Positions 9,557-21,158 of a stretch of DNA of 64,000 nucleotides are shown here, piece after piece. Position numbers and translations under genes: made by a program. Source of the stretch: Rhynchopus sp. YZ270_cl-10 (taxonomy: Eukaryota; Euglenozoa; Diplonemea; Diplonemida; Diplonemidae). The notes beneath the pieces are model-generated. The model searched no databases. It was not told the DNA's origin and saw only the letters and a list, made by a program, of their open reading frames with translations. Each line of letters begins with the position of its first letter. Position 1 is the first letter of the stretch. The stretch covers positions 156,501 to 220,500 of the forward strand of contig OZ037853.1 of NCBI GenBank assembly GCA_964035575.1. The letters are read 5' to 3'.

Positions 9557-12500
9557 TACACGGATGCTGCCAGATCTGGCCAGATCTCCAGATCTGGGCC
9601 GCCCAGATCTGGCCAGATCTGGAAAAAAAAATTTTTTTTTTTGAAAAAAAAATTTTCCCAGACGTCCCAGATCTGGCCAGATCTGGCCAGATCTGGCCAA
9701 ATCTGGGAGATCTGGGACGTCTGGGAAAATTTTTTTTTCCAGGTACCCCAATGACATAACGAAGTATCGCTTGAAGTACCGTTCAATATACGTTGCTCGT
9801 GTGTGCAAGTTACGAAGTAGGACACACAAGGTATATCAAACGATAAATCAATCAGATAAACGTTACATCATCGGAAAATTGTTGGCACCGCCGCCCTGTC
9901 TTCGTATTTATTACGTCGACAGGCCAAACAGCGTTGGGCTCAGAAGAAGCAGTGCAAAACACTGGGGATCAACATGAGAACCAACTCCCAACAACACAGG
10001 CTACCGAAGTAGCAGGTGGGGTGTTGCGGGTGTTTGGGGTGAAAGAAAATCGATTTTGGTAAGTTCCAGCAGAAAATTCTTAAGTTTGCACAATTGAGAA
10101 GGGTGTTACCACTGCCTAATATTATTCGTACATGTGAACCGGTAAGGTCGAGAAGGGTGGACACGGCATACAAGTACAAGTACAAGTAAGACGTACCTTC
10201 TACAAAGGCTGAATTCGCAATTCTTAAGGGATTGAATTCAGCCCCCACGTGGTGTTTTTGAGAAAATCATTCCATGGTATACAGCTAATGGTTCCCGAAG
10301 AATGATTCGCCCCTCCTCGTTCATGCAAACTTAAGAAAATTCTGAAGTAACTACAACCTGGCGTGCGGGTACAGTTCAGGAGCACCAACTATTTTATCTT
10401 ATCATGCCAAGCCCCTTCATCGCGAGGGGGGGTGGAGAGGAGGAACTTCGGTCTGCATGAGGGATATTTTCTTTTTGTACGAGTATGCAATACGTCTGGA
10501 AATGAAAGACGCGTTCTTCGGGTGCCATGAGTCTTACCGTTTCCCCTTCCCCCCTTTTGTGCTCCACCTCTCCCCCGTACTTCAGGACGCGGGTTTTTCG
10601 GGGTTTTCGGGACTTTTGGGGTTTGAAAAAAAAAAAAAAAGGAGGATGCGATCAACAAACAACAAACAACGAATAAATAAAGAAGGGGGGGGTATTTCAT
10701 TTTCATGCCAAGCCCCTTCATCGCGAGGGGGGGGTGGAGAGGAGGAACTTCGGTCTGCATGAGGGATATTTTCTTTTCTTTTATGATTCCACGCAATGCT
10801 AAAAAAAAAAAGGAAATTGAACACCGTACCCCTTCCGGGACTCTCTCTTTGTCTATTCTGGGGTGGGTTGGAGTAGAGCCACACTTCCCCGACAGGTCGA
10901 GGGTGTGTGCGTTTCACAACCTTTCCCTTTTTTTATTGTCCTGCTGGGGTGGGAAAAACACAAAAAATAGGAGAAAAAGTAGGAACACGGATGCTGCCAG
11001 ATCTGGCCAGATTTGGGGGCCAATTTCCCAGATCTGGCTCGTTTTCCAGATGTGGAGATCTTGTTTCCAGATCTGGCCAGATCTGGCCAGATCTGGGAAT
11101 CTGGGAAATTTTTTTTTTTCAAAAAAAAAAAAACCCCCCAGATCTGGCCAGATCTGGAAATCTGGCCAGTTTTTTTTTTTTTTCTCAGATTTCTGGCTAT
11201 TGTCTCCCAGGGAAAGGGACTCTCGAATTTTTTTTTTCGCCCCTAAATAGGGCTAATTTCGACGATTTGAGGCCATTTAAAGCAAAATTTGGCACTTTTG
11301 AGCATCTGTGGGGGTCTAAAACGTGGTTTTGCGAACCCGAAATTTCGTGGTTTTTACCAAAGACAAGTCGATTTTTGAAAAATCCCGAAAAAAAAAATTT
11401 TTTTTATCCGGGAAAATTTTGACCCCTGAGTAGGGTTTTTGTGCACCAAAAAGTGCAAAAAAACGCAAGAGTCGGGTGTTTTGACGATCTGGGGTACCGC
11501 CATATGCACTACAGGGGCCCACAATTTCGACTTTTTCTTAGCAATTTCCTTCATAATTTTTTTTTTTCGATTTTTGGCAAAGGCAAATCTCAGGCAAAAA
11601 AAATTCACCCCTGATAGTGGGTCCATGGGTGTCCAAAGATGCCAAAAACACAAAATTTTTGATGTTTTGACCATCTGTGGGCGCCTAAAACGCACTTCTC
11701 TGCCCAAAAAATGAATATCGATTTTTCCTTAGCGTTTTTATAGACGTGGTTTTTGGGTATTTTTTCGCAAAGGGAAAAAAAAAATATCAACCAAAATAGT
11801 GGGTCCTTGGGTGACCAAAAATGCAAAAAAAACGCATTTTTTTGGTGTTTTGACCCTTCAGAACCACCCAAAACGCACTTTTGTGTACCAAAACACGCAT
11901 ATTTCACATTTCCTTAGCAATTCCTTCACAAGTGCAAGGTGATTTTTGACCAAACTAATTTTGTGCACTTTTTTTGTGGTCACGTGACGCTAAAATCCTC
12001 TCCGTGATGCGAGAATTACATGTGAGAATGCGATAATGATTCTCGCGTGCGAACGCCCAAAACCACGAAGGAGGACGCAAGCAAGGCTTCAGTGCACTTA
12101 GGTACAGGATGCGTCGTTTTCAGTTACAAAAAAGGGTACTGTGAAGCGGTTGAGGCACACACAGACCCGTTGCAAAATGCATCTGGGACCCACGCTAGAC
12201 CCCCTAAAAGCTGTAAAACCATATATTTCCATCTCGCGACCCCAGCGGATGTGGACTGAGGTGTTTTTTTTTTGGGTGTTTAGAAAGGTTTTTGTCCGAT
12301 TGGAGAATTTTTTCGGTAAGTGTTGCATTTTGTCCCCCTGAGTGTGCACTCAGAAAACACTCATCAATAAAACGACCTTTCTGTTCGGTAAAAAATAGTT
12401 ATTTTCTATGGGTTTGTCGTGCAGTGATGTTCTTTGTACCTGGAGAGTGGGCCGAGTGCAAGGTATGTTTTTAACCCCCCGGTTTTCTCCCTTTTCGACA

Positions 12501-14133
12501 TGTCCGCTATTTTTTTGATAAAACAACTTGTTGTCAATTCTAAAAAGATTGGAGGCAGCGCTGCAGGGCAAACAAAACGGATTGAAAAAAACAGAAGCTT
12601 GCTTGTTTTCTTTGAGTACTCAATTAACCACAACAACCGTACTTCAGTTTAACATATTTTTTCACCTTTTTGTTTTCCCGGCTTTGAGCGCACAAACAAA
12701 AGACCCGATCTTTTTAGCTATTTTTTTTTTTTTGTCTACAAAAATGTCACTTTTACGTTTAAGGGGTACGGGGCGGCTTCTTGTTTGTTTTTTTGTTGTA
12801 GTCTCTACTTTTACATTCAATTTCTCTTAACAGGTACCCGAACCTACGACCCTTCATCGTGACAGCGAAGCAGTGCCGACGGAAGAGCTGGTGCAATTAT
12901 TTCAAAACCAGGTGGCGATCGTAAAAGTCGGGTTTATATACCAACTTTTCCATTGTTAACCCATAGACCACCCTAATTATTATGAAACTCTTAGTCAGTC
13001 ACTGCTATAGCCATTTAACCCAGGGAGCATAGCTAGTGCAAGAAATTCGACTTCGGGATCCGGAAAGTCTGTCCTCTGCTCTTGCGGAGGACTAGGCACA
13101 AGAAAATATTGCGTTCCCCCAGAAAACCAATTTTTGTCAGAGTAATTTTTGCCCAGGGCATGCTCTTGAAGCATGGCGGCTTGGTGTGAGAAGGGGCAGT
13201 GTGTTGTTTTGTTCTAGATTTCAACGGTTGTTAGAACGAGTCAAGTGGATGCTTATCTAAACACTGACTTTAGTACAGACCCGAGAGATCACACATGACT
13301 TTGAGGAAAGAACAAAGCAATGCATCTGTACCCGCACGCCAGGTTGTAGTTACTTCAGAATTTTCTTAAGTTTGCATGAACGAGGAGGGGCGAATCATTC
13401 TTCGGGAACCATTAGCTGTATACCATGGAATGATTTTCTCAAAAACACCACGTGGGGGCTGAATTCAATCCCTTAAGAATTGCGAATTCAGCCTTTGTAG
13501 AAGGTACGTCTTACTTGTACTTGTACTTGTATGCCGTGTCCACCCTTCTCGACCTTACCGGTTCACATGTACGAATAATATTAGGCAGTGGTAACACCCT
13601 TCTCAATTGTGCAAACTTAAGAATTTTCTGCTGGAACTTACCAAAATCGATTTTCTTTCACCCCAAACACCCGCAACACCCCACCTGCTACTTCGGTAGC
13701 CTGTGTTGTTGGGAGTTGGTTCTCATGTTGATCCCCAGTGTTTTGCACTGCTTCTTCTGAGCCCAACGCTGTTTGGCCTGTCGACGTAATAAATACGAAG
13801 ACAGGGCGGCGGTGCCAACAATTTTCCGATGATGTAACGTTTATCTGATTGATTTATCGTTTGATATACCTTGTGTGTCCTACTTCGTAACTTGCACACA
13901 CGAGCAACGTATATTGAACGGTACTTCAAGCGATACTTCGTTATGTCATTGGGGTACCTGGAAAAAAAAATTTTCCCAGACGTCCCAGATCTCCCAGATT
14001 TGGCCAGATCTGGCCAGATCTGGGACGTCTGGGAAAATTTTTTTTTCAAAAAAAAAAATTTTTTTTTCCAGATCTGGCCAGATCTGGGCGGCCCAGATCT
14101 GGAGATCTGGCCAGATCTGGCAGCATCCGTGTA
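9557..14133. mobile_element. Large foldback element with ~0.8-kb inverted arms
   Basis: The left arm 9557-10374 and right arm 13326-14133 are near-perfect inverted copies. Outer ends read TACACGGATGCTGCCAG and its complement. Next inside each end lies an array of the self-complementary decamer CCAGATCTGG, with one unit more on the left. The identical 102-codon open frame found in both arms is an echo of the repeat, not a gene. The ~2.95-kb interior has no recognisable transposase and holds further CCAGATCTGG runs (10984-11170), a short duplicated block (about 10400-10475 and 10704-10780) and degenerate ~150-bp repeats (11180-11900). A truncated copy lies at 36430-36622 and a diverged one at 33846-34052. 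No clear target duplication beyond TA. Family unknown. Confidence 0.75.
9562..9742. repeat. CCAGATCTGG palindrome array, left
   Basis: Tandem and overlapping copies of the self-complementary CCAGATCTGG flank an A/T homopolymer palindrome. The mirror array is at about 13975-14128, with related runs at 10984-11170. Each unit can pair with any other in either strand, so the arms should extrude or recombine readily. Confidence 0.75.
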
Positions 14134-14553
14134 TTTTTCGGGTCAAACATTTTTTTTTTTCGGTCCTAACATGTCCCAAAACCACTGGAGAACACATCTT
14201 TAACTATCGAAGGAGTCTTCCGTCTCGGAGACTCAAAATAAGGAAAAACAAAACAAAACAAAAATCAAAACGTTGATATAGGACGAACCTCAGCTTCTCA
14301 TTTTTGCTTAGTCACCTTGGGTTTCTTTACTTCAAAAACTCTCTCTTTTTTAATTGATTTTGGTTTTGGTTGAGACACATCAATGGTGTCGGTTCTGTGG
14401 AATCGCGAATGAGACGCATTTTGGCTAAACGAAACCAGGCCTCAGTTTATGACCCTGAGCCTCTCGTGTTTAGTCACCTTTTAATAACAACATAAAAAGA
14501 GGGGGCCAAAAGGACCGTGAATGAGTCGTATTTTGTCTAAACGAAATCATGCC

Positions 14554-14749
14554 TCAAAATGATCAAGGCTGAATCAAAGGAAGAGAACAGTGGAAGAAGA
14601 TAAGTCTTAGCCTCCCTTAGCCATCTCTGCGTTGGGAGCATCAAAAAAAAAAGATATTTTGTTTGATTCTAGACTGCTATCACGTCCACCATGGACATCA
14701 AAAGCGTTTTGTGCAGTTATAAACAGAAAGCATTCTTGTCACTGCCTTT
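14554..14749. repeat. ~198-bp dispersed repeat, copy 2
   Basis: Direct-orientation partner of 6726-6923, differing by a few substitutions and one A-run length change. Non-coding. Confidence 0.7.
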
Positions 14750-15932
14750 AGTTTCAAGGCTGTTGAACGAAAATCATCTTCCCCCTTTTTCCCTAATCGA
14801 ATAATCAAAGATCAGTTGGCGACTGTAAGAGTCGCGGGTTTTAAACGGAAATGATAGGTTCATAATTATACTGTCAGTTCACAGAATTGAAAGCGTTTGA
14901 GAGGGTCACACGTGCACCCTTTCTTTTGAAAACGTGGTTGTATTAGTGTAGCCACCCTAGAGTGTACTCTACCCTAGACATTGCACAACTGCGGCAACCG
15001 AGGCAACTACAGTACTCCAAAAAAAAAATTATCAAAATAAAAGAAAAAGCAAAAACAAAAAAGGTGAAAAACATGGAAGCAAAGTAAAGTTGAATGGTAA
15101 ACAAGTAAACATATAAAAGGTCAGGGCAAGCATGGCAAAAGAACAAGCAAGAGATTAATATCTTATTTTCAATCGAAAGATGGGGTTTATCCAGAACAAG
15201 AAGCAAGCGTAGTACGCAGTCTGCAGCACTGCAGTTCAATGTTCAAGTCTCAAAATAAAAAATATATAAAATGAATAAGGCACACTGAGCACGTACTCAG
15301 ACACCTAGCAAAAGACTGACGTTGGAAGGCTATCACGCTATAACAGATACAAAATTCTAGAGACTCGTTACTCTTTTGCTTGTTGCTCAAAAAGACTAAA
15401 ACGGGAAGCGGAGAAAAATAAAAGTTGTTTTGTTGTTCGCTTCCATATTTAGACCAAGATTGCTTCAGATGCGCTACCGTGAACAATAATAACAAAATAA
15501 AATGCTGGGAAGGGGTGACAAAAAAGAAGAAGCTAAAAATTGCAACAAATATTCGAAGTGGGAAGAGCTATCAAAACACTCAAAAAAAACGCTCGAGAGA
15601 GAGACTCAATACTCTTTTTGTTTTGTTGCTCAAAAAAAGACTAAACGGGGAGAGGGGAAAAAAAAGTGAAGTTGATAGTGCAAACGCCCTCTGGGACGCA
15701 GGCACTGACACTCCGCGGGTTATCGAACCCCGGAGTGTTGCGCTTGGGTTTGGTTTACAGGGAAGCTGTAAGCAGGTATACAGTCATTACCCCACCCTGA
15801 CCGGGAAGGGGGGACAACATGATTTAGAGATTCAAGAAAAGCACGTAAAAAAAATAAAGGTTGTTTGTTCGCTTCCGTAGTATGTGTTCACTAAAAACCC
15901 CCGAAATTTCCAACTATTATTTTGGTCAAGTG

Positions 15933-16035
15933 CCGTATTCGTACAAAGTATCGACCGTAAAAAAAAAGGTCGAACTTCCAGAAAAATCCTGAAAAGGTCG
16001 AACATTATCACGGTCGATAATTTGTACGAATACGG
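15933..16035. mobile_element. 103-bp MITE
   Basis: Perfect terminal inverted repeats CCGTATTCGTAC / GTACGAATACGG flank inner complements TATCGACCGT / ACGGTCGATA. The centre carries GGTCGAACTTCCAG and GAAAAGGTCGAAC. Relatives lie at 327-424, about 8597-8690 and about 16119-16220. Entirely non-coding. Confidence 0.75.
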
Positions 16036-16654
16036 AAAGCTCTAGGCGAGCCTACCCACTACACGGTGCGGGAGTCAGCAAAATGACTTGGGTTGTGAAT
16101 GACAACTTTTTAGGGGTTGTCATAATTACCGTAATTCGGAAAATAATGGCCGTAAAAAAAGGTCGAACCTTTCAGAAAAATCCTGAAAGGGTCGAACATT
16201 TTCGACAATTTCTCCGATTACAGTATAATATGTCATTGTTACTACCGCTTAAAGGTGGAAGAGATGAAGAGAAAAGAAAAGAAAAGTTTTGTAAGATGAT
16301 CCTAAGCCTCTCGTGCTTAGTCACCTTAATAATATAAAAGCAAAGTTGATAGTGCAAACGCCCTTTGGACGCAGAACGACACAACAAAGAACAAAAAAAC
16401 AAAAAAAAACAAAGTACAAAGTCGAAGAAAACATTTGAAATAAAGGCACACCTCACACTCATCTAAATAACGCTTGGCGAATCAGCGGAAATGACACCTT
16501 CACGGTAGGCCAAAACATCTCTGGACTACTGAACGAGAAATACGTCCCTCGAGGACACACAAATCTAAAAAATAATAATACAGCAAACTACCCAAGGGAA
16601 GATTAGGGGGGGCCAGGTGTACGTCGTTGTGGGATCATGGTGGTGGTCGTGCTG

Positions 16655-17758
16655 TCACTCTGTGTGTATCTGTTGCTTGGATTGGTGCGGCATATGTGTT
16701 GGATGGGATTCGACGACTAGCTCACCCAGCTTGCCTGTCCTCACTGTGCTCGACACAACATCGCTGCAGCCAGAGAGGGCGATGCTTCGTAACGAAGTGC
16801 ACTCAGAAAGAAAGGCGGGCCCGATGTCCGTGACGCTGCGCAGTGCGGATAGGTCGAGTGTGCGCAACGCAGTGCAGCCAAAGAGAAAGTAGTGCTCGAT
16901 TTGTACAATACTGCTGAATAGCGGCCAGTTCAGTGTAGATAGTGCGCTGCAGCCGTAGAGAAAGCACTTCCCAATCCCCGTCACACTGCGAAGTGGTGTT
17001 AAGTCCAGTGTACGCAAAGCACTGCATCCAAAAAGGAAGTAGTGCTCAATTTGTGTAACCTTGCGCAGTGGCGGCAAATCCAGTGTACACAAAGAACTGC
17101 ATCCATAAAGGAAGCACTTCGCGATGTGCGTGATACTGCTAAGTGGTGATAAGTCCAGCGTACACAAGGCACTACATCCATAAAGGAAGTAGGCACCAAC
17201 TTGTGTAACATTGCGCAGTGGTGTTAAGTCCAGTGTACGCAAAGCGCTGCATCCTGAAAGAAAGTGGCCCGCAATTTCCGTAACATGGATCAACCCAGAG
17301 AGGTCGACGCTTGTTAATGAAGTGCAGGACTCAAGAAAGTAGGACCCAATTTGGGTCACAACAGACTCAGCACTCAGATCAAGACTCGTCAACGATGCCT
17401 TCGCGAGGAATTTATCAGGAATCACCGTCGCAACCTCCGCCTGCAGAAGCAAACTCGCCACCTCAGGATCCTGCACAGTCGTCAGTCTCTCAGCCGTGAT
17501 GTCAGTCTCACCCAACGCAAGAAGTGCTGCTCTGGCCTCGTGTTTCTTCACCATCGTCAACACAACCATGTCTCCAGCACTCAGCTGCGTCATGTCGTAT
17601 CCTGCGTCCATCGGCTCCCCACTGAAACTCATCACAAAGCCGTCTTCAGGCAACCCCACTGCAGACGCCACCTTCCGACGCATCACCGCAGGTGTGTCAT
17701 CCTCACCCAGCTCGATCGTATCCTTCACTCCGTTCAACCCTTCGATAGTCAAATCCAT
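16655..17758 (-). CDS. Ubiquitin-fold/LRR protein 3
   Basis: 367 aa, one open frame. Residues 1-75 form the Ub-like module (MDLTIEGLNG...GDMVVLTM), then the helical linker, then eight 25-residue LRRs with the VTxIxxxFLxGCSALxTLDL pattern and a closing SGCSDVV segment. Unlike most paralogues the C-terminus lacks the paired basic clusters and ends in a His/Gln-rich stretch (HQSKQQIHTE), so nuclear targeting may differ. The ATG at 17758 matches the conserved family start. CAACAG lies 25 nt upstream, and about 95 bp of 5' flank is shared with the 19.7-kb paralogue. Binding partner unknown. Confidence 0.87.
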   Translation of the reverse strand: MDLTIEGLNGVKDTIELGEDDTPAVMRRKVASAVGLPEDGFVMSFSGEPMDAGYDMTQLSAGDMVVLTMVKKHEARAALLALGETDITAERLTTVQDPEVASLLLQAEVATVIPDKFLAKASLTSLDLSAESVVTQIGSYFLESCTSLTSVDLSGLIHVTEIAGHFLSGCSALRTLDLTPLRNVTQVGAYFLYGCSALCTLDLSPLSSITHIAKCFLYGCSSLCTLDLPPLRKVTQIEHYFLFGCSALRTLDLTPLRSVTGIGKCFLYGCSALSTLNWPLFSSIVQIEHYFLFGCTALRTLDLSALRSVTDIGPAFLSECTSLRSIALSGCSDVVSSTVRTGKLGELVVESHPTHMPHQSKQQIHTE

Positions 17759-17783
17759 TGTTTTTGTCGAAAGAAAATACTTC

Positions 17784-17786
17784 CTG
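17784..17786 (-). other. Putative splice acceptor upstream of Ub-fold/LRR 3
   Basis: The minus strand reads a pyrimidine-rich stretch (TTTCTTTCCC, CCTTCTCCACCTC), then CAAATGCAACAG, 25 nt before the ATG. An ATG inside this sequence would be removed if the acceptor is used. Confidence 0.5.
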
Positions 17787-19745
17787 TTGCATTTGGTGTG
17801 ATGAGGTGGAGAAGGTGTGTGGGAAAGAAACTAGAAGGCAAACCTGCTGCCACCAAGACAAGACAACACAGATGGGCAGAAACGACCACACAGGTATGCT
17901 GTGTGGTTATGCCGAGCGAGGGTAAGTCTTGCGCAGAATATGGCCCTTGTGTGCTGTGTCATGTCTGCTGAACACCACACACTGTGTTGCCCTGAGGCTC
18001 GCAAGATCAACGAGAAGCAAGGCAGGCTTGCCCACAAAAGGGTGCAAACTGGCGCAAACCCTGTCAGGGGTGGCAAGGGGCGTTGGTGAAAAGTACATTT
18101 TCCTTTTTTTTACTCCTCTTTTTAGATGATTACTGATTACTGAATACAAGGTTACAAGGTTTACAATTACATACAATGATTTAAAGGGGAATTGAACACC
18201 ACACTACTGTATTTTTTATATTCTGGGGCGGGCGGGCTGGAGCAGAGCCACACTTCATCGACAGGGCGAGCTGTGTGTGCTTCCACTACCAACCAAGTCT
18301 TTCTTTGTATTTATTGTTTCGTGGTACATGATTGTGGGGGGAGGGGGTCAAAACAAAAAATGCTCGAGAGACTCGTCACTCTTTGCTTGTTGCTCAAAAG
18401 GCTAAAAAAAGGGAAGAGGAAAAAATAGGGTTATTTGTTGTTCGCTTCCACATTTGTCCCTTTTTTGTTATTTTCTTTTCTCGACTTGATAACGTTAAAT
18501 ACGCAGATTTACGGTTTGAATGTATTTGCCTGAAGTACAGAAAATGTTGTGGAGCCCAGCAGAGGGGAAAGAGAGGGGGAAAACAAGCGGGGAGGTGGAT
18601 ACGCAGAACGCGCGACTTTTCACGAGGGTCTCGAGCATTTTGTCAAATACTACGTGTTTACTAAAAAGAAAGGTCAGAGTGCAATGGTCAATTTTATCGG
18701 CTTTGTGAGCAACAAACAAAGACTCGATATTTTTACACAAAAACACTTTTGTTGAGCCAGAGACAGGAAGGAGTACGCCACTGCAAATAAGGGGTTATAA
18801 AAGAACGGCACAAAAAAAAAAAAAAAAAAACACACGATGCAAAAAAAATAATAAAAACCCCTTTCATCTTTTGTTTAGTTGGTACGCTACCCACGTCATA
18901 CGCGAGACAGAGAGAGGTCTTTATTGGCTACATGTTTTTTTTTTTAAATGCACCCAGGGCGTTCGCTATCGCCATCGTTTTTTCCTGATCGTGGCGAAAT
19001 GCCAAAAACCCCGAAATTTTCGTTTTTTTACTAGTGCTTAAAATAGGTCAAAAAAATTTTCCCCGCCGGAGAGAAGTTAGTTCGTGGGGTGAATCCCTGG
19101 TACTGAATGGCCAAAAAAAATTTGCGATTTGTGCGTGATCCCTTCCCCAGCACAAGTGATATTACAGCTGAACTTTCCTGATACTAAAACCAGCAAAACG
19201 ATGGAGAATTTCATCAATCCCCCCTCACTGAGGGTCTCTTTGTGTTGTTTAATCAAGCAGATGTACAAGAGAGAGGCATCCGTCATATGAGACTTCATCC
19301 TTATTTTGATTATTTTCAACTCTCTGCCATTGAAGATAGAGTTGACACGAGCAGTGACACCTTCTATAACAGGGGGTACGGTACACCTTCAGCAGACTGC
19401 AGGATTGAGGAGCGAGCGGGAGTGCTGGGGAAACTTCCTCTCACGGCAGGCGGGTTTGCGGATGATTTTGAGTACAGTGGACACCCCTCTGCGACCCCCC
19501 CTCCGGGGGGGTCTACAGGGTGGTGGGGAGAAATCTGTCTCTCTTTTTTTTTTTTTTTCCCCCTTTTTTTATTTATTTATTTATTTATTTATACAGGGTT
19601 TCGCCCCGGTGGGGCGAAGCCCTGGGGCGAAATAAAACGTCATTTTTTCAGGAAAAGATTTTTTTAACGAAAAAAAATATTTTTCGCCCCGGGGCGAACG
19701 CCCTGAATGCACCCCCCTACACCCTTACCCCAACACCTGGCGGTG
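17787..19745. other. Gene-free spacer
   Basis: Shared 5' flank of the LRR gene up to about 17860, then AT-rich sequence. It contains a partial relative of the CAGGTCGAG/GCGTTTCAC retroposon (about 18225-18290) and a phrase shared with 6990-7030 (about 18855-18890). Self-complementary CGCCCCGGGGCG-type motifs lie at about 19600-19700. No supportable gene. Confidence 0.55.
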
Positions 19746-21128
19746 TCACTCTGCGTGTCTCGGTCGCTTGAGGAATCCGTCGAGTGTGGCCTGTGTGGCC
19801 TCTCTCATGCGTTTTGGACGTGGTTCGTCTGTGCGTTTCGGGCGGGATGCAACCACTAAATGCACCAATCCCCCGTGTGGGTGCCTCACTGCGGTCGACA
19901 GAACATCGCTGCAACCGGTGAGGTAGATGCTCCGCAACGACGTGCAATCACCCAGGAAGCGCCGCCCAGTTTCTGTAACACTTCTAAGCGGTGAAAGGTC
20001 TAGCGTAGGCAGAGCGGTGCATCCATGGAGGAAGCGTTCCTCAATGTCTGTGACGCTGCTTAGTGGTGTTAAGTCCAGTGTACACAAAGCAGTACACGAG
20101 TTAAGAAAGCAGCGAGAAATTTGTGTAATGCTGCTCAGTGGTGTTAAGTCTAGTGAAGACAAAGCAGTGCACCCAGAAAGGAAGCTGTGACCAATGTGTG
20201 TCACATTGCTAAGTGGTGTTAAGTCCAGTGTACACAAAGAACCGCATCCATGAAGGAAGCAGCTCCCAATTTGTGTAACACTGCTAAGTGGTGTTAAATC
20301 CAGTGAAGACAAAGACCTGCAACCAAAAAGAAAGTTGCCATCAATTTGTGTCACACTGCTTAGTGATGTTAAGTTTAGTGAAGACAAAGAACGGCAACCA
20401 TAAAGGAAGCCTTTTTCAATGCGTGCAACATTGCTGAGTGGTGTTAAGTCCAATGCACGCAAAGAACTGCAACGAAAAAGAAAGTTGCTATCAAGTTGTG
20501 TGACACCGCGCAGTGGTGTTAAGTCCAGTGTACACAAAGAACTGCATCCATAAAGGAAGCACTTCTCAATGTGTGTAACATTGCTGAGTGGTGTCAAATC
20601 CAGTGCACACAAAGAAGTACATTCCGCTAGGAATAAGCTCCCAACTTGTGTAAGATGGATCAACCCAGAGAGGTCGATGCTTGTCAATGAAGTGCAGGAC
20701 TTAAGAAAGCGGTGCCCAATTTGGGTCACAACAGACTCATCACTCAGATCAAGACTCGTCAACGATGCAGTCATCAAGAACCCATCAGGAATCACCGTCG
20801 CAACCTCCGCCTGCAGAAGCAAACATGCAACCTCAGAATCCTGCACAGTCGTCAGCCTGTCTGCCGTGATGTTGGTCTCACCCAACGCATGAAGTGCGTC
20901 AATGGCCAGGGACTTCTTCACCTTCGTCAACGCTATCAAGTCCCCAGCACTCAGCTGCGTCATGTCGTATTCTTCGTCCATCGCCACCCCACCGAAACTC
21001 ATCACAAAACCGCGTTGAGGCAACCCCACTGCAGACGCCACCTTCTGACGCATCACCGCAGGTGTGTCATCCTCACCCAGCTCGATCGTATGCAGCACTC
21101 CGTTCAACCCTTCGATAGTCAAATCCAT
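19746..21128 (-). CDS. Ubiquitin-fold/LRR protein 4 (longest paralogue)
   Basis: 460 aa from the conserved ATG (MDLTIEGLNG). The Ub-like module covers residues 1-75, followed by a helical linker and eleven 25-residue LRRs, among the most regular in the family (TPLSNVTHI...FLxGC...LDL). The closing segment and tail hold several basic clusters (RPKRTDEPRPKRMRE, KRPRHAE), consistent with nuclear import. At DNA level the repeats are 75-bp near-copies, so units can be gained or lost by unequal exchange. The frame stays open 88 codons upstream, but those codons overlap the conserved 5' flank and a CAACAG acceptor 27 nt before the ATG, so I treat them as untranslated. Confidence 0.87.
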   Translation of the reverse strand: MDLTIEGLNGVLHTIELGEDDTPAVMRQKVASAVGLPQRGFVMSFGGVAMDEEYDMTQLSAGDLIALTKVKKSLAIDALHALGETNITADRLTTVQDSEVACLLLQAEVATVIPDGFLMTASLTSLDLSDESVVTQIGHRFLKSCTSLTSIDLSGLIHLTQVGSLFLAECTSLCALDLTPLSNVTHIEKCFLYGCSSLCTLDLTPLRGVTQLDSNFLFRCSSLRALDLTPLSNVARIEKGFLYGCRSLSSLNLTSLSSVTQIDGNFLFGCRSLSSLDLTPLSSVTQIGSCFLHGCGSLCTLDLTPLSNVTHIGHSFLSGCTALSSLDLTPLSSITQISRCFLNSCTALCTLDLTPLSSVTDIEERFLHGCTALPTLDLSPLRSVTETGRRFLGDCTSLRSIYLTGCSDVLSTAVRHPHGGLVHLVVASRPKRTDEPRPKRMREATQATLDGFLKRPRHAE

Positions 21129-21155
21129 TGTTTTTGTCGCGAAAGAAAATACTTC

Positions 21156-21158
21156 CTG
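21156..21158 (-). other. Putative splice acceptor upstream of Ub-fold/LRR 4
   Basis: Same CAAATGCAACAG-G arrangement as paralogue 3, 27 nt before the ATG, with the same pyrimidine-rich lead. Confidence 0.5.

Larger units (their letters stand above)
14134..16654. other. Gene-free repeat region between the foldback element and the 16.7-kb gene
   Basis: No gene supported. It contains the second copies of two dispersed blocks (14281-14402 and 14554-14749), a TTGGTTGTATTAGTG repeat (about 14931), a minus-strand GTTGCCTCGG-type repeat (about 14979-15035), a strong hairpin at about 15708-15743, and two related inverted-repeat elements (15933-16035 and about 16119-16220). The phrase CCTAAGCCTCTCGTGCTTAG at about 16300 recurs near 54690. 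Confidence 0.6.

Noticed and set aside
9940-10248. Identical 102-codon frames at 9940-10248 and 13452-13760
   Set aside because: They sit in the two inverted arms of one element. The translation shows no domain, and conservation is explained by arm identity.
15708-15743. Possible tRNA T-arm (GGGTTATCGAACCC within a longer hairpin)
   Set aside because: The stem continues beyond a T-arm, and no D-arm, anticodon arm or acceptor stem can be placed around it.
19077-19667. Overlapping frames on both strands near 19.1-19.7 kb
   Set aside because: Some stretches read smoothly, but they end in homopolymers and CCCCGGGG palindromes and match no family.
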